A stretch of 64,000 nucleotides of DNA from Dermatemys mawii (taxonomy: Eukaryota; Chordata; Testudines; Dermatemydidae), in assembly GCA_007922305.1 (NCBI GenBank), contig ML677385.1, forward strand, positions 9,590,869 through 9,654,868, given 5' to 3'. The position numbers were made by a program, and so were the translations under genes. A model generated the notes under the pieces. The model did no database searches and was not told the origin of the DNA. It was given only the letters and a program-made list of their open reading frames with translations. Shown here one piece after another: positions 50,113 to 61,215 of the stretch (positions are counted from its first letter, which is position 1; each line of letters starts with the position of its first letter).

Positions 50113-50315
50113 ATCATAGAATATTATGGTTGGAAGGACCTCAACTGAGGTCCCTTCCAACCATAATATTCTATGATATCATCTAGTCAAACCCCCTGCT
50201 TAAAGCAGGACTAACACCAATGAAATCATCCCAGCCAGGGCTTTGTCAAGCCTGGCCTTAAAAACCTCTAAGGAAGGAGATTCTACCACCTCCCTAGGTA
50301 ACCCATTCCAGACTA
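50113..50315 (-). mobile_element. CR1 LINE 3' end with inverted duplication
   Basis: 50178-50315 is a good CR1 3' UTR in reverse complement (tcatctagtcaaaccccctg...ccagccagggctttgtcaag...acccattccag). The true end (atcatagaatattatgg) is present twice in opposite orientations: arm 50113-50143 and arm 50146-50177 pair almost perfectly with a 2-base loop and one unpaired C. Confidence 0.88.
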
Positions 50316-51084
50316 AGAGACATCCAAATGGGGCAGGCAACATGCTACACCAGGTAGCAAAGGCAGCACCTTTTGACATGATGCCTAATTGAGAACTTCA
50401 GGTAAATTTGTAAAAGTATGTATACGCGTATACTTTTCTACAAAGGATAATATAGTAAAGTGTATGAAACTCAGTGGTGTTTGGTAATGATCACACTGTT
50501 AGCACAGTAAGTGTTTGTTTGCTAGGAATCAGCCTAAATGTGTCAGGAAAATAATCTACAAAATATATTTTCTTCATAAAATAATTTCTTAAAATGTAAA
50601 ATGAAATGGGTTTGCCTGATGGTCAAGCAGAAGGATGCCCATGCTGTCATGTGGGAGATCAGAGTCTGTCTCTCACATTTTCAGGTCAGCATTATGGAGG
50701 GAAATATTTTGTGTCACACCCAAGTGACTCCTCTCCATGACTCGACCATGACTTGCTTGAAAAGAGAACCACTAAAATGTATAGAAAGTGGGGAATGGTT
50801 AAGGGAGGCAATCAGAAGGATCAAGCGAGTTTACCCTGAAATTATACCTGAAAAATAACACAAGTGCAATGAAAATTGGGGGGAGGATACAGAATATACC
50901 CACTATATTCCTCTTTGGGAAATGGAGATCTTTATAGAACACAGGAAAAAATAATTCTACAGAACATTGTGACACTATGATTGCCTTATTACGTATTTTT
51001 ATATGTATGTTTTGATAGAGTATTTTAGAATAGCAAAAGACATTGTGGCCACTCTATTCAAGTGACTTGAAATTTTGGATGCCT

Positions 51085-51175
51085 TCTCTTTTTGGTGCTC
51101 AACTTGAGACACTGCCAAGAGGCCTGATTTTGTTTAGAGGATTGGTGCTTAGCACTTTGATTTGTGTTGCCTCAG
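51085..51175. repeat. Short dispersed repeat fragment
   Basis: ggtgctcaacttgagacact...ggcctgattttgtttagagg...gtgcttagcactttg belongs to a recurrent short palindromic reptile repeat (compare 61130 and 63180). Confidence 0.45.
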
Positions 51176-51808
51176 CTTGTTTTATAGCAAATTAAATGAA
51201 CTTTGGATGGTGTGATGAGGTATCTAGTTCCAACTAAGCTGATGAATGTATTGCTAATCAAAAATTATTTTAAATGGTGAATACTTCATAGTTTAGTTTT
51301 AACTCTGTTTGTAAACTTACATTTTTAGCATGTTTAGCAGCACTGGATCAATGGGGACAAAAAACTGTAAAACTTTCCTTATAAACTAGCTTCTAGAATG
51401 TGATATTTTGCAAATGACTTGCAAAAATTACCATAATAAGCTTCTATTTCTTCCTATGCACAAGTGAAAATCTTCCATACTCTTCAGTTTTCACTTTCCG
51501 AAAGAATTACATGAATTTGTTAACGTAGGAGTGATATGCAGACCTGCATGACTATAAATTGAATTTACATATGGAGGAGAGTCTAGGCATATTGTTAGCG
51601 GTTTTCAGTGCTTTGTTCTAAGTATTTGCTGTGTGAATTTCTTGGTTTAGTGAATATTTTTTGTAGTGGAAATCTTTTAAGTCTTTAGTTTCCCATCTAG
51701 GTCTCTGACTACTTTTCTCCCTTTCTCTATTTCATAACTTCGTTGACGTGACAAAGTACACAAGTTTGCAGAAGTTGATACATGATCTATATCTAGGACA
51801 GTTTACAC

Positions 51809-52481
51809 CACGGGTGGGCAAATTTTTTGGCCCGAGGGCCACATGAGGCTTCAAAATTGTGCAGAGGGCTAGGTAGGGAAGGCCCCACCCACTTCCCGCT
51901 CCCTGACTATACCCCTCACACAACCAATCTGTCCAACCCCGCCTTCCTTGTCCCCTGATCGCCCCCCACCGAGACCCACCCCACTCTAATTGCATCCCAG
52001 GGCCCCACCCCTTATCTAGCCCCCCTGTTATCTGTTCCCTGACTGCCCCCTCCCAAGACCCCCCTCCCCTACCACCTAAGCATACCTTCCCAACTGGCTT
52101 ACCTGCTCAGCTGGGCGCCTGGCCCCGCAGCTTGCAGTGCTCCACCTGGCTGCGTCTTGCCGTGCTCTGCCTAGCACCCCAGGCCAGGAGTTCGGGCCCC
52201 GCGTCTTACCGTGCTCAGCCCAGCTCGGAGCGTGGAGCTGTGGGCTTTTCCATGCTGGGCCCGGCCCCCCGGCCGGGAGCGCAGAACTGCGAGGCTTTCC
52301 GCGTGGGGCCCAGCCCCGAGTGCAGGGCCCAGCCCCGAGCGCAGGGCTGCAGGGCTTGCAGCGCTGAGCCCGGTCCTCCAGCTGGCAGTGCAGGGCCGCA
52401 TGGCTTGCCATGCTCCACTCCCTGGCCCAACCTCGCGGGCCTGATGAAAGTGGCCGGCAGGCCACAGTTTCCCCACCTCTG
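51809..52481. mobile_element. Non-autonomous hAT element, 673 bp, intact ends
   Basis: The left end cacgggtgggcaaatttttt and right end acagtttccccacctctg are diverged inverted ends of the same family as 4911-5852. A perfect 8-bp duplication gtttacac flanks it (51801-51808 and 52482-52489). The left half is C-rich, with cttccttgtcccctgatc shared with the 4911 element; the right half is CpG-rich. It is non-coding. Confidence 0.92.
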
Positions 52482-52489
52482 GTTTACAC

Positions 52490-55400
52490 TGTTGTAATAG
52501 ACTTTGATACTATTCATCTATTTTGTATTGGTGTTCATCTCTGATTCGGTGACAGCTATCTACATATTGTGCTGTTATTTCTGCAGTCTCGGTCTCTCAG
52601 GTTTTTCATCTTATGTTTTATAGAGGTTTTTTTTCACTTTTTAACAGAAAGTCTATTGCTATGTCTGATACCAGGTATCTTTCTTGTACTTTGTATTTTG
52701 TTCAGTGAAGTAGAAAGCATCTCTCATTTTAAATTTCTGTTCTATGATAACAATCAGGAAGCCAGTCTACCTGTGGTTTCCAGTATGTTTTGTGTTTTCA
52801 GTTTGTATTCTGGTGATATACTGCCAACACTTTCATGAGTGGATCCCACAAAAATATTCTCTTGTCTGTCATAAACCATATGTACAATACAAGTAGAAGA
52901 GGGGGATATTTGCAGACAGCAGGGCTGAGACACTGGAGAAGCTATTAATTTGTTCTCCCCATTTAAAACAAAATATAAATCTAAGGAAGGAGACAGCCAC
53001 TACTGGATAAATGGAATTATATGTGCTGGGAATGTTAGTACTTATAGAAATATACAGAGTTACAGTGATCTAACATGATGGACAGGTTGTGTCATTTGAC
53101 ACACCTTGATGTACATTTGCGGGGTGTGTGTGTGTTGGGGGAGAAGGAACAAGTTGGAGGGGCTTGAGATGACTTATAAGTGGCTTTGGGCAAATCCTTT
53201 TCCAGCCATGTTTAACACCTGACACTTGGTGAACCTGACACTCTGGCTATCTGTTTCAAAAGTTTTTTTTAAAAAACCCTCTTCTTCAGAAATGTATTTT
53301 ATTATCCCAGGGATGATTCTTTAATGGCAGGGATGATTTAGTGGTATCCAGAGAGTGAGTGAACAAAATCCAGTACCATCACCCTGATGCTCCATTCACT
53401 TCAGTGCAGAATTTTAAGTGTTTTTCTTGAGCTGCCAAGTGTCCCCTCCAGCATATTACTGTTATAAATCGCTAATGTTATATATGGTAAGTGTCTTTTT
53501 ATTTACTGCCCGTTTGACTGTAGTAAAATAATCTGTTAGTGTAGTCCATCTGTGGAAGTAAAAACAGAAAATTAGGGTTTTTTTCATAGTTTTGGAACTG
53601 CTCTTTTCAGCATTTGAATTTTCTGTATTCATAAGGTTTTCTCTAGAGTCTTAGACACCCTTGACTTTTTGTTTTAAGAGTTTGTGTAACATGATTTTGG
53701 ATGTTAAAGCTGTTGAGATTTGAAAATGCTACTGTATAGAATCAGAGTATGCATTTATCACAATTTTTGTTTCAGGTCCTTTAGAGATTTGAGTAAAGGG
53801 GGAATGCAAATTACTCTGACATGGAACAAGAAACAGATTTCTTTTGTTGTGATTATCAGCAGAAATGGTTTTCTGTTGCAGAAATACTGTTGGCATACTT
53901 CTTGTGTGAACATTATCTTTGTATGTAGAATGCATTCAGCTAGTTCAGAGTGACTTTCAGGGAAAATAAAATAGATTTATAACATCTAACAGTGTCTCAA
54001 GAAAAGAATTTAAACTGATTTGTTGAATGGTTCAGGGGCCTGGGGATGTAAAATGGAACCTTTTACTGCTGGGTTAGCAGTGATGGGAAGTTGTCATCTA
54101 GTGGTGGTTTCATGACCAAAATAGTCTCCTTCTATAACCCAAATATTAGTTTGCCAGCTTTTTTTTCCTCTCTCCATCTTATTAAAAATCCCTACTCATG
54201 AAAAAATATTGACTTAAATATTTGGTATTTTCACTGAACATTGTGCAATGTTCAGCAGTACTACCTCTTTGCAGTCATCCTGATTTACCTCTTTTCCATT
54301 CCACTTCAGGATCCATTCCAACCTCTCTCTCTCCTAGTGGCCAAGATTCTTCATGAAATCCCCACCCCCACCTCCCCATCCCATGTCTCCGATTTCATCT
54401 ATTCCTGCTTGTTAGCTCATTCCCTCCTTAAACACATCCATATGCTGTTTTCCTATTTCTCTCTGCAGCGTTGCAGTAAATGTTTTTCCTATGATGTCCC
54501 ACCACATCTTCCCTTTTTCCCTCTGTATGCTGTCTCCATGAATCATTTTAAAGCCAGTTCCAAGACAAATCCCTTGGTCTTGTCTGTGATCTTGAGCCTG
54601 GACTTTATCAATAAGATCTTATGTCCTGAGCCTTCTAATTTTCCCAACCTCACTCATTCTCTCTTTTACTTGGTTTAATGCCTTTCTTCATTCCTACCAC
54701 ATGTACAGATGCTATGGTACCTGTAAGTAATACTGTGATTTATATTCATCTGTATTGGTGCAATCCTTAATGCTGGTATGGTATTTTAAAGAAGTGAAGT
54801 GCTTTATACAGTAAGGACAAAATATGTATTACTCTCCGGTATAAGCTATAATCATATGTGAAACCTTATGGAATTTTTTTACTTTTGCATGAAGAATGCC
54901 TCACAAGAATGTATTATGAAATATTCAGTGGATTGCTATGTTAAATACACTGTTGCTAATGGAAGAATTAAAACAGTTATTTATGCGGGGGGGAGAACAC
55001 AGATCTTAAAAGAAAAAAATGCAGCGGTAATCCAGACATGGCTTCTTGGCAGATCTCAGAAGGGAGATGCTGTAGACTCCAGAGGTAGATGAGAAAGGAG
55101 GAAGTAAAATATTAAAAAGAGGGATTGTCAGAAAGGAGGAAGAGGAAGGAAATGTTCCTAAAGGACAATCCCCCTTATTATATATAGTACGTTTTTAAAA
55201 CAAGCAAACTTTGAATTTTTGGCGTTTACATCTGTTGAATGTACATTTGGCATGTACATCTGGTAATTACATAAGCCAAACAAAATGTCCTTCCTGTAGT
55301 TTGTCAGCAAAACCCATTAGTTTAATTCACGGTTGTTCTCTAAGTATTCTTTTTATGTACCCACTTCCTACCCTTTGGTTACATATTATCTATGAAGAAT

Positions 55401-56379
55401 GAGTATTAGTTAAGTGAATTTCCTTTTAGCAACAGAACTCACCTTACTATAAAATAAAGTTTTGTGCTTAATATGTTTCTATAGCATAGAAGCTACCTAT
55501 TATATTTGAGAAATAATTTAGCATGAACTACAAAGATAAATTTGTGTGACAGAATAGTGGGAAGTCTGGCGTTGAAGGTAACTGCATGTACTGTTGTTTT
55601 ACACTGCCTTTTTTGCAGCATTACCAGATAACACCAAGGCTTTAGACTGCCTCGGAAAGAGTATAAATATGGCTCCTAAATATGTGGGTTTAGCATATTA
55701 GCCTTTAGTGTGAACATCATATAGTGGATATCTTCCTCATCCTACAAATGGCTGAACAAATAGTACATGCCGTATATAAACTTCTTGGTACACAACCAAA
55801 TATTTTGTGGGGAGGGGTGATAACTGACTACAATAAAGTTGATGACTACAATAAAATCGATCCCTACAATATACAGTTGTTTTAAAACAACCAAGATGCT
55901 TTAATCATTCTAATAAATATTTCATTTCCACATGCAAAATCAATGCACAGTATATATCACAGTGACTAAGTAAAATGTCATTATGTGCACTCATGCAATA
56001 CTGTTTCCCCCATAAAAAAAAATGCAACTCTTCTTGTTGATGGTAATTATTCATTTGCATATGTTTGTAAGCAAAACCACTTTCCCTTTTATAGTTAAAA
56101 TTTAAATTTGTACTGAAATGAAAGGGAAGCACAGATTTTGGAATATTTGTGGCACATGGAGGCCTGTATTTGTCAGGAAGCAGCTGGAGTGCCCATAACT
56201 GACTTGAAATCTGTGCTCATTTCTTCTTTGAGGATGCAGAAAGCACTGGCTTTTGATACCCGTAGTTAGTTTAATTAGGATCCCCTAGATAATCCAGATG
56301 CCATCAGTTAGTACCATGATGGAAAGGAAAGTAGTTTTTTTTCCCTCTGGGCTTTTATTTTTTTTAAGCAGTTTTCAAT
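52490..56379. other. Intronic stretch, nothing recognised
   Basis: Mostly AT-rich. A 145-codon open frame at 54241-54678 lies in C/T-rich sequence and shows no domain, splice sites or family resemblance. Confidence 0.5.
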
Positions 56380-56678
56380 GCGCATGGGAACACAGGCAGA
56401 GAAATAACAGGAACATTTACATCTCATGCGTACCTCATGAATAACTAATACCTTGTTTTTGTTTTATTAGTATTACATAATGCAAGCAGGTGTCTCATTA
56501 GTACTGCACAAGACAAGCAGGCACTGAAAACCGGAGAGTACATGGTATGCAAAGTATGTAATAACAAAGCAGCACCTGATAACAGCAGCGTGACCGATAA
56601 TACCCTTTCTTTCCCTGGAGTCAGCAGGGGAGAGTGCTCCTAGCTGCCCACCGTTACAATTTCTTCCGGCATCCTACA
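56380..56678 (-). repeat. ERV 3' LTR, truncated
   Basis: It matches the right-hand LTR from gcatgggaacacaggcag to ccggcatcctaca, with scattered differences and small indels. About 175 bp present in the other LTR, including its AATAAA and CA end, is missing, so the R/U5 portion is lost. It stops abruptly against T-rich sequence. Confidence 0.85.
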
Positions 56679-56690
56679 TTCCCCCGCACG
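56679..56690 (-). other. ERV polypurine tract
   Basis: The minus strand reads GCGGGGGAA immediately before the 3' LTR TG, as expected for plus-strand primer formation. Confidence 0.6.
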
Positions 56691-57164
56691 CTCTCTCAAG
56701 AGACTCCAGTGAAAGGGTAGAGGAGAACAAATAACGGGGGCAAAAAGCAGTAGCATTAAGGGCACTCTGGGCCAGAGTTACCCATGTGTTCGCAGTCATG
56801 CTGTTGGCAACATACAGGAAACCCTGCAAAAAAGTTAAAAAAAAAAAAGTGCTTGGTTAGGCGGTGCCATGAGGCCGTCTGGGGGCAGTCCTCCTGCTCC
56901 GGCAACACAACAGCCCTGCCCTCTCCTGTGGCGAGGATGGTCGCGGCCTTAGCTTCCTTCCCGGGATTAGTCTGCCAGACACTGGCCGGGGGGTGGGGGT
57001 GTGCCCTCCGTGGTCGTTGTTGCTTCACTTTGCACCTGTGAAAAAGCGGAGGAGTGGACACAGGTCACAGAGAGAGCAGTCCTCGCTTCCCAGTGGAGGG
57101 AGGCATCAGGCTGGTTCCCACAGGTCACAGCACGCAGCGTTTCGTCTCTGCTGTTACTGGCACG

Positions 57165-57315
57165 TTTCCCAGGTGAATGCAAACTGATCCTAGCTTTCGG
57201 AAGCAATAGCAATTGAAAAAAAAAGCATTAGCAAAATCAATGGCTGCATGCCAGGGGAGGCCTGCAGGCCAAAAGTAAAAAGGCCATACTGCGTCTCCAC
57301 TTGTCACCCCTGCAG
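57165..57315 (-). pseudogene. Reverse-transcriptase fragment of the ERV
   Basis: The minus strand carries AIDFANAFF and, one frame over, DQFAFTWE, which are adjacent pieces of the first catalytic-Asp region of retroviral reverse transcriptase. The frame change coincides with an A-run (+ strand, about 57216-57224) and a stop lies between the pieces. Only this small part of the domain remains. It abuts the protease remnant, so a deletion has removed the N-terminal fingers. Confidence 0.75.
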
Positions 57316-57329
57316 AACATCAATACCCA

Positions 57330-57600
57330 AAATGTACTTACTGACGGGTGCCACTAGCACTGTCGCGTGGGAGGGCAGCGACTTACCCAGGGTGAGAGTG
57401 ACAGTCACAGTGAACGCCCGCGTCTCTGAGCCACCCAGGCCCCATACCACAGTCTAGCGCCCCACCGCCTGCGTGGAGTGGAGAATGGTGATTTCGGCTC
57501 CCGTGTCCAGCAAGGCCAGGATGGGCTGGGTCCCTCCATATGGCCGCTGGATCGTGAGCGGAACAAAGGGGCGGCGGTCCTCTGCCTTCTGAGTCAGGCA
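57330..57600 (-). pseudogene. Retroviral aspartic protease remnant
   Basis: In a different frame from gag, the minus strand encodes ILALLDTGAEITIL, with the catalytic DTGA at 57496-57507, and further on YILGIDVL, typical of the protease C-terminal side. An in-frame TAG at 57454-57456, 17 codons after the catalytic Asp, interrupts it, so it is not functional. Confidence 0.85.
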
Positions 57601-58426
57601 CATGGCCGCGCACCAGACAGGGGACCCGCCTCCCCGTCACAAGGCACGCAGAAGACTCCAGTCTACTGGGACGCTCAGTTCCACCAGGTGCGCCGGCTTC
57701 TGCTCCTCTCTCCTCTCTTCGTTCCTGACGAAAAGTTTTCACAATCTCCTGTAGCTCTCTCGTTTTGGAGGTACAGACAACCTCCTGAAATGAACCACCC
57801 TCCACTCGCAACTCTTGCACCAGGCATGCCTGTAGGCGGGGGTCAGCCTCCTCACTCTCCGAAGCTGAGGAGGAACTCCAAATGTTGCCATCCCAGGTCT
57901 CAGGGTCCCACGAAGGGGCTTCCATGACCACCCTGACCTGGGCGACCGTGTCGAGCTTTCGCCCCTGTTTCACCTGTCGCTTATTGGCAATACACGCTAC
58001 AAGTGCCTCACAACGGCGCGTGAGGGCTTGAGCCCTCTCCGCCTGCGAGGTCACCACCTCCTGTGCTACCACCCGCGCCTCTGCTTGTGCCAAACACTCT
58101 TGCATTTTACCTTCTACAAGCCTCTGCAGACGCAGAAGCTCATCATCCTGGGCCCAGAGTGCAGTTAGGAACAGCCACGCCAACTCACCCATAGTACGTC
58201 GCTCCATCCCAGACCGCCGGCTGACCCGCAACCGGTGCAGCCCCTCTACGAGCTGCACTGGCGTGACCCCAGCAACCTGGTGGAATTCAGGCCAATCCAC
58301 TGGGGCCGCCCAGCCAGCAACCACCCACACAACCAGCCACCATCGCTCCGTCAGGGGCCATCCCGGTATGCGCTGCAGGGACAGCGACAACTTCCCTGCT
58401 TCCCCAGCCTTTGGCCGAAGGGGCAT
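57383..58426 (-). pseudogene. Retroviral gag-like frame (defective ERV)
   Basis: A 347-codon frame begins just inside the primer-binding site, where retroviral gag starts. It has an N-terminal Trp-rich segment, a charged helical stretch with coiled-coil character in its middle third (LLRLQRLVEGKMQE, then several Ala/Glu-rich turns) and an acidic SSSSASESEEAD patch. Its last 80 or so codons overlap, in another frame, the protease remnant and are unlikely to be real gag. Assignment is by position and context; I recognise no conserved gag domain. Confidence 0.6.
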
Positions 58427-58437
58427 CGTTCCACGGG

Positions 58438-58455
58438 ACCCTGCTCACTGCGCCA
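58438..58455 (-). other. ERV primer-binding-site-like segment
   Basis: Two bases inside the LTR, the minus strand reads TGGCGCAGTGAGCAGGGT. It begins with the TGG expected opposite a tRNA CCA end. The tRNA could not be assigned from memory. Confidence 0.6.
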
Positions 58456-58457
58456 AA

Positions 58458-58930
58458 TGTTACAGGATACTCAGGGTCCCGTAGGAACGAGGCACACACA
58501 CAGCTGCTGAATAGAAGTAGTGAGTTTATTGAAGGCAAAAGTGGCACACCTGCAACGGGGGCTCCCTTTGTTGCTGCCACTGAGATGGGGAAAGCCCGAC
58601 GCACCGGAGCAGTGCTCGGGGTGAAGCCCACCCGCGCGTGGGAACACAGGCAGAGAAATAACAGGAACATTTACATCTCATGCATACCTCATGAATAACT
58701 AATACCTTGTTTTTGTCTTATTAGTATTACATAATGCAACAGGTGTCTCATTAGTATTGCACAAGACAAGCAGGCACTGAAAACCGGAGAGCACTGGTAT
58801 GCAAAGTATGTAATAACAAAGCAGCACCCAATAACAGCATCATGACTGATAATACTCTTTCTTGCCCTGTAGTCAGGAGTGGAGGGCGCTCCTAGCTGCC
58901 CACCATTACAATTTCTTCCGGCATCCTACA
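58458..58930 (-). repeat. ERV 5' LTR, complete, 473 bp
   Basis: On the minus strand it begins TGTAGGATGCCGGAAG and ends CCTGTAACA, the usual TG...CA. A polyadenylation signal AATAAA lies at 58525-58530 (minus strand). The sequence shared with the other LTR covers about 58633-58930. Confidence 0.85.
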
Positions 58931-61125
58931 GGGACGAACATGATGGCAGCAGCATTAAAGGGATACGTAAGATTTTAAGACACAGTGTTGGAGCACAGCA
59001 AACCCCTCATTGATGCTCTTACACTTACATTCCCCCAGTTAGTTTGTGGGTATCGAAGATTCAAAGAGCCACTTCTGGAAGACTGCATAGTTTCTAAATA
59101 TGACTTTCAGGACAATATTGAGAGAGTATCTTTGTTAATATCTTCCCCATTCTTATATATTTAAATATATAAGTAGACGAAATGACAACATATGGCATTA
59201 TCTGGATTTATAAATCCCAGGCCATAAATTAAAAGGTGTGTGTGGGCGGGGAGTCCCTTAAATTGAAGTTCTGTTTTTTAATTTGCTATTTTCAGCGATA
59301 TGTTGAGGCAAGATATTCTTGTTACTTATCTGTTATTTTACACTACGGTGCACATGTACTTAACCAAAAAAACTAGCTGCTTTGGGTTTTTGGCTGTGAA
59401 TTTATTGTTTTGGAGCAACAGAAAACTTTCTTATATATATTTTGGCTTCAGTTCAGTTTTAGGGATGGCTTTATAAAGCCCAGGATGACATATGAAAACT
59501 AAGGACAAAGCATTCTTCTTTGAGGGAATTTGGTTATGGAACAATTTCTGCAAGAACTTAGGTGAATTTCGAGTTTGGTCATCTTTAGGAAACAATACAA
59601 AACCTTTTTCTCTTTGGCAAAGCATTTTGACCATAACAGGAGAGAGACTCAGAGTGTTGACATCAAGCCCTCTTACCCACAAGAAGTCTCCAACTCTTCC
59701 CCCATGAAAACCTGGAAACTAACAAATCAGTCAATCCGAAAACAAAAACATGCCCTCATGAAATCTGTTCCATGCAGAGTTTTTACACCAAAAATGGGGA
59801 AGATTTGGCAATTGTGAAGCCCTAGAAACTTCAGTCTTGTTATCCAATTTTTACTTGGATACTATGGCCATGAACAATAGTATAAACCCCTTAGTTAAGA
59901 TGAAGTTTCTTATTTAAACTGAAACTGTTTGAGCAGCCTAAACTAGTACCCCCAAAACTACAATTAGCAATGTACATGCTTGTTCTTGTATTGCATTTGA
60001 TTCTCTGGATTGTTTCAAAAATGAATAAACAGCAAAATAAATAAATGTAGACTTTCATGTCATTTTACATAACACTTTAAAACCACTTCCTCATTTTAAA
60101 TTCAGTATCTACATTGGTTTGTTTGACTATCAAATCTTGGATTTAGCCTGCAGAGGGGTGATCCTAAAGTGGATCCTACCATGATATGTATTTAAAAGTT
60201 GAAGATACTTAACAGAACTATCCTGTTTTTGTAGTTCAATATTATAAGATCCATATGTTTTGTTTGAAATAAGTATCAGAATAAGAAGTTGTAGGTTGAT
60301 ATTTGTCCTATGGGAGTTCAACCCACTCCTATTCTCCAGAAAATAAATAGTTTCATCAATTCGAAATATTTAATAAATCACAGTTCTTAATTAGTATGTC
60401 TTGCTCCTGAAAAACAAATCCACAATTAAAAGCAGCATAAATACTCAGGACAATTTAGTCAAGACTTTGGGTTTGCAGTTTGACTCAATTAATTCACGAA
60501 TGGAGTCTCACATTGGCAATAATGTATACTACAAGACTGTTTTATCTTGGGGGCCTACTTGGTATTGTGTGCCTCTTATTCTATGACAGTTTTAGACCCT
60601 TAAGCTGTTTTGGATCCTGTGGGAACAGTTCTTATTGCCGATGCTCAGTGATGCTTTGGAATGAAAATCTACACATTTTTGAAGGTTGTGATCATCAGGG
60701 AGGAATAGCCCCACTGAAGACAGGTCTTTTCCATCTCTCCTCTGACTGATTGCTGTATTAACATGCTGCAATTGTTTTTGTCCTATGTTCCTATCAACCT
60801 TTGTTAAAAAGGTAGGGGGGAGTAAAGTGTATCATTGAGCTTTAATGGGGGCTTATTATCATAAATGAGGACATGATGCATAGTCAGTAACTAAATAACT
60901 TAACTAATTACATTTGACTCCTGGATATTTTTGCTAAACATTTAATATTGATATTTCCTTCGTCCATCAGCAACTCTCCTTCAGCAAGACACACTGTTAC
61001 TGTAGATAATATAGTGTACAAACATCAAATATAAATTAATAAGAGAAGCTTTAGTGATAGTAACCTGATTTATAAACTTTCTTAATTATGCTTATTCAAA
61101 CTATCCTAACTCATTTAAGACCTAC
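58931..61125. other. Intronic stretch, nothing recognised
   Basis: AT-rich intron with short open frames only. Confidence 0.55.
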
Positions 61126-61129
61126 TGGG

Positions 61130-61215
61130 CTGATTTACAAACATAATTTGAGCACTCAGGAATCCCATGGAAGTCCATGTGATCTGCAAATGCTCAGCAA
61201 TTTACAAAAATAAAC
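61130..61215. repeat. Short palindromic dispersed repeat
   Basis: gggctgatttacaaacataa, gagcactcaggaatccca and tggaagtccatgtgatctgc, then aatgctcagcaatttac. The two halves are loosely inverted around ccatggaagtccatg. The same family occurs at 63180. Confidence 0.5.

Larger units (their letters stand above)
56380..58930 (-). mobile_element. Internally deleted endogenous retrovirus, minus strand
   Basis: Read on the minus strand the order is a complete 5' LTR (58458-58930), a primer-binding-site-like segment, a gag-like frame, an aspartic-protease remnant, a short reverse-transcriptase remnant, unrecognised sequence, a purine tract and a truncated 3' LTR (56380-56678). The internal region is only 1,779 bp, so most of pol and all or nearly all of env are gone. 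It has stops and frame breaks and is defective. No flanking target duplication was found. The class is unresolved. Confidence 0.88.

Noticed and set aside
54241..54678. 145-codon + strand frame with hydrophobic N-terminus.
   Set aside because: Pyrimidine-rich DNA yields Leu/Phe/Ser/Pro-rich frames by chance; no splice sites or homology recognised.
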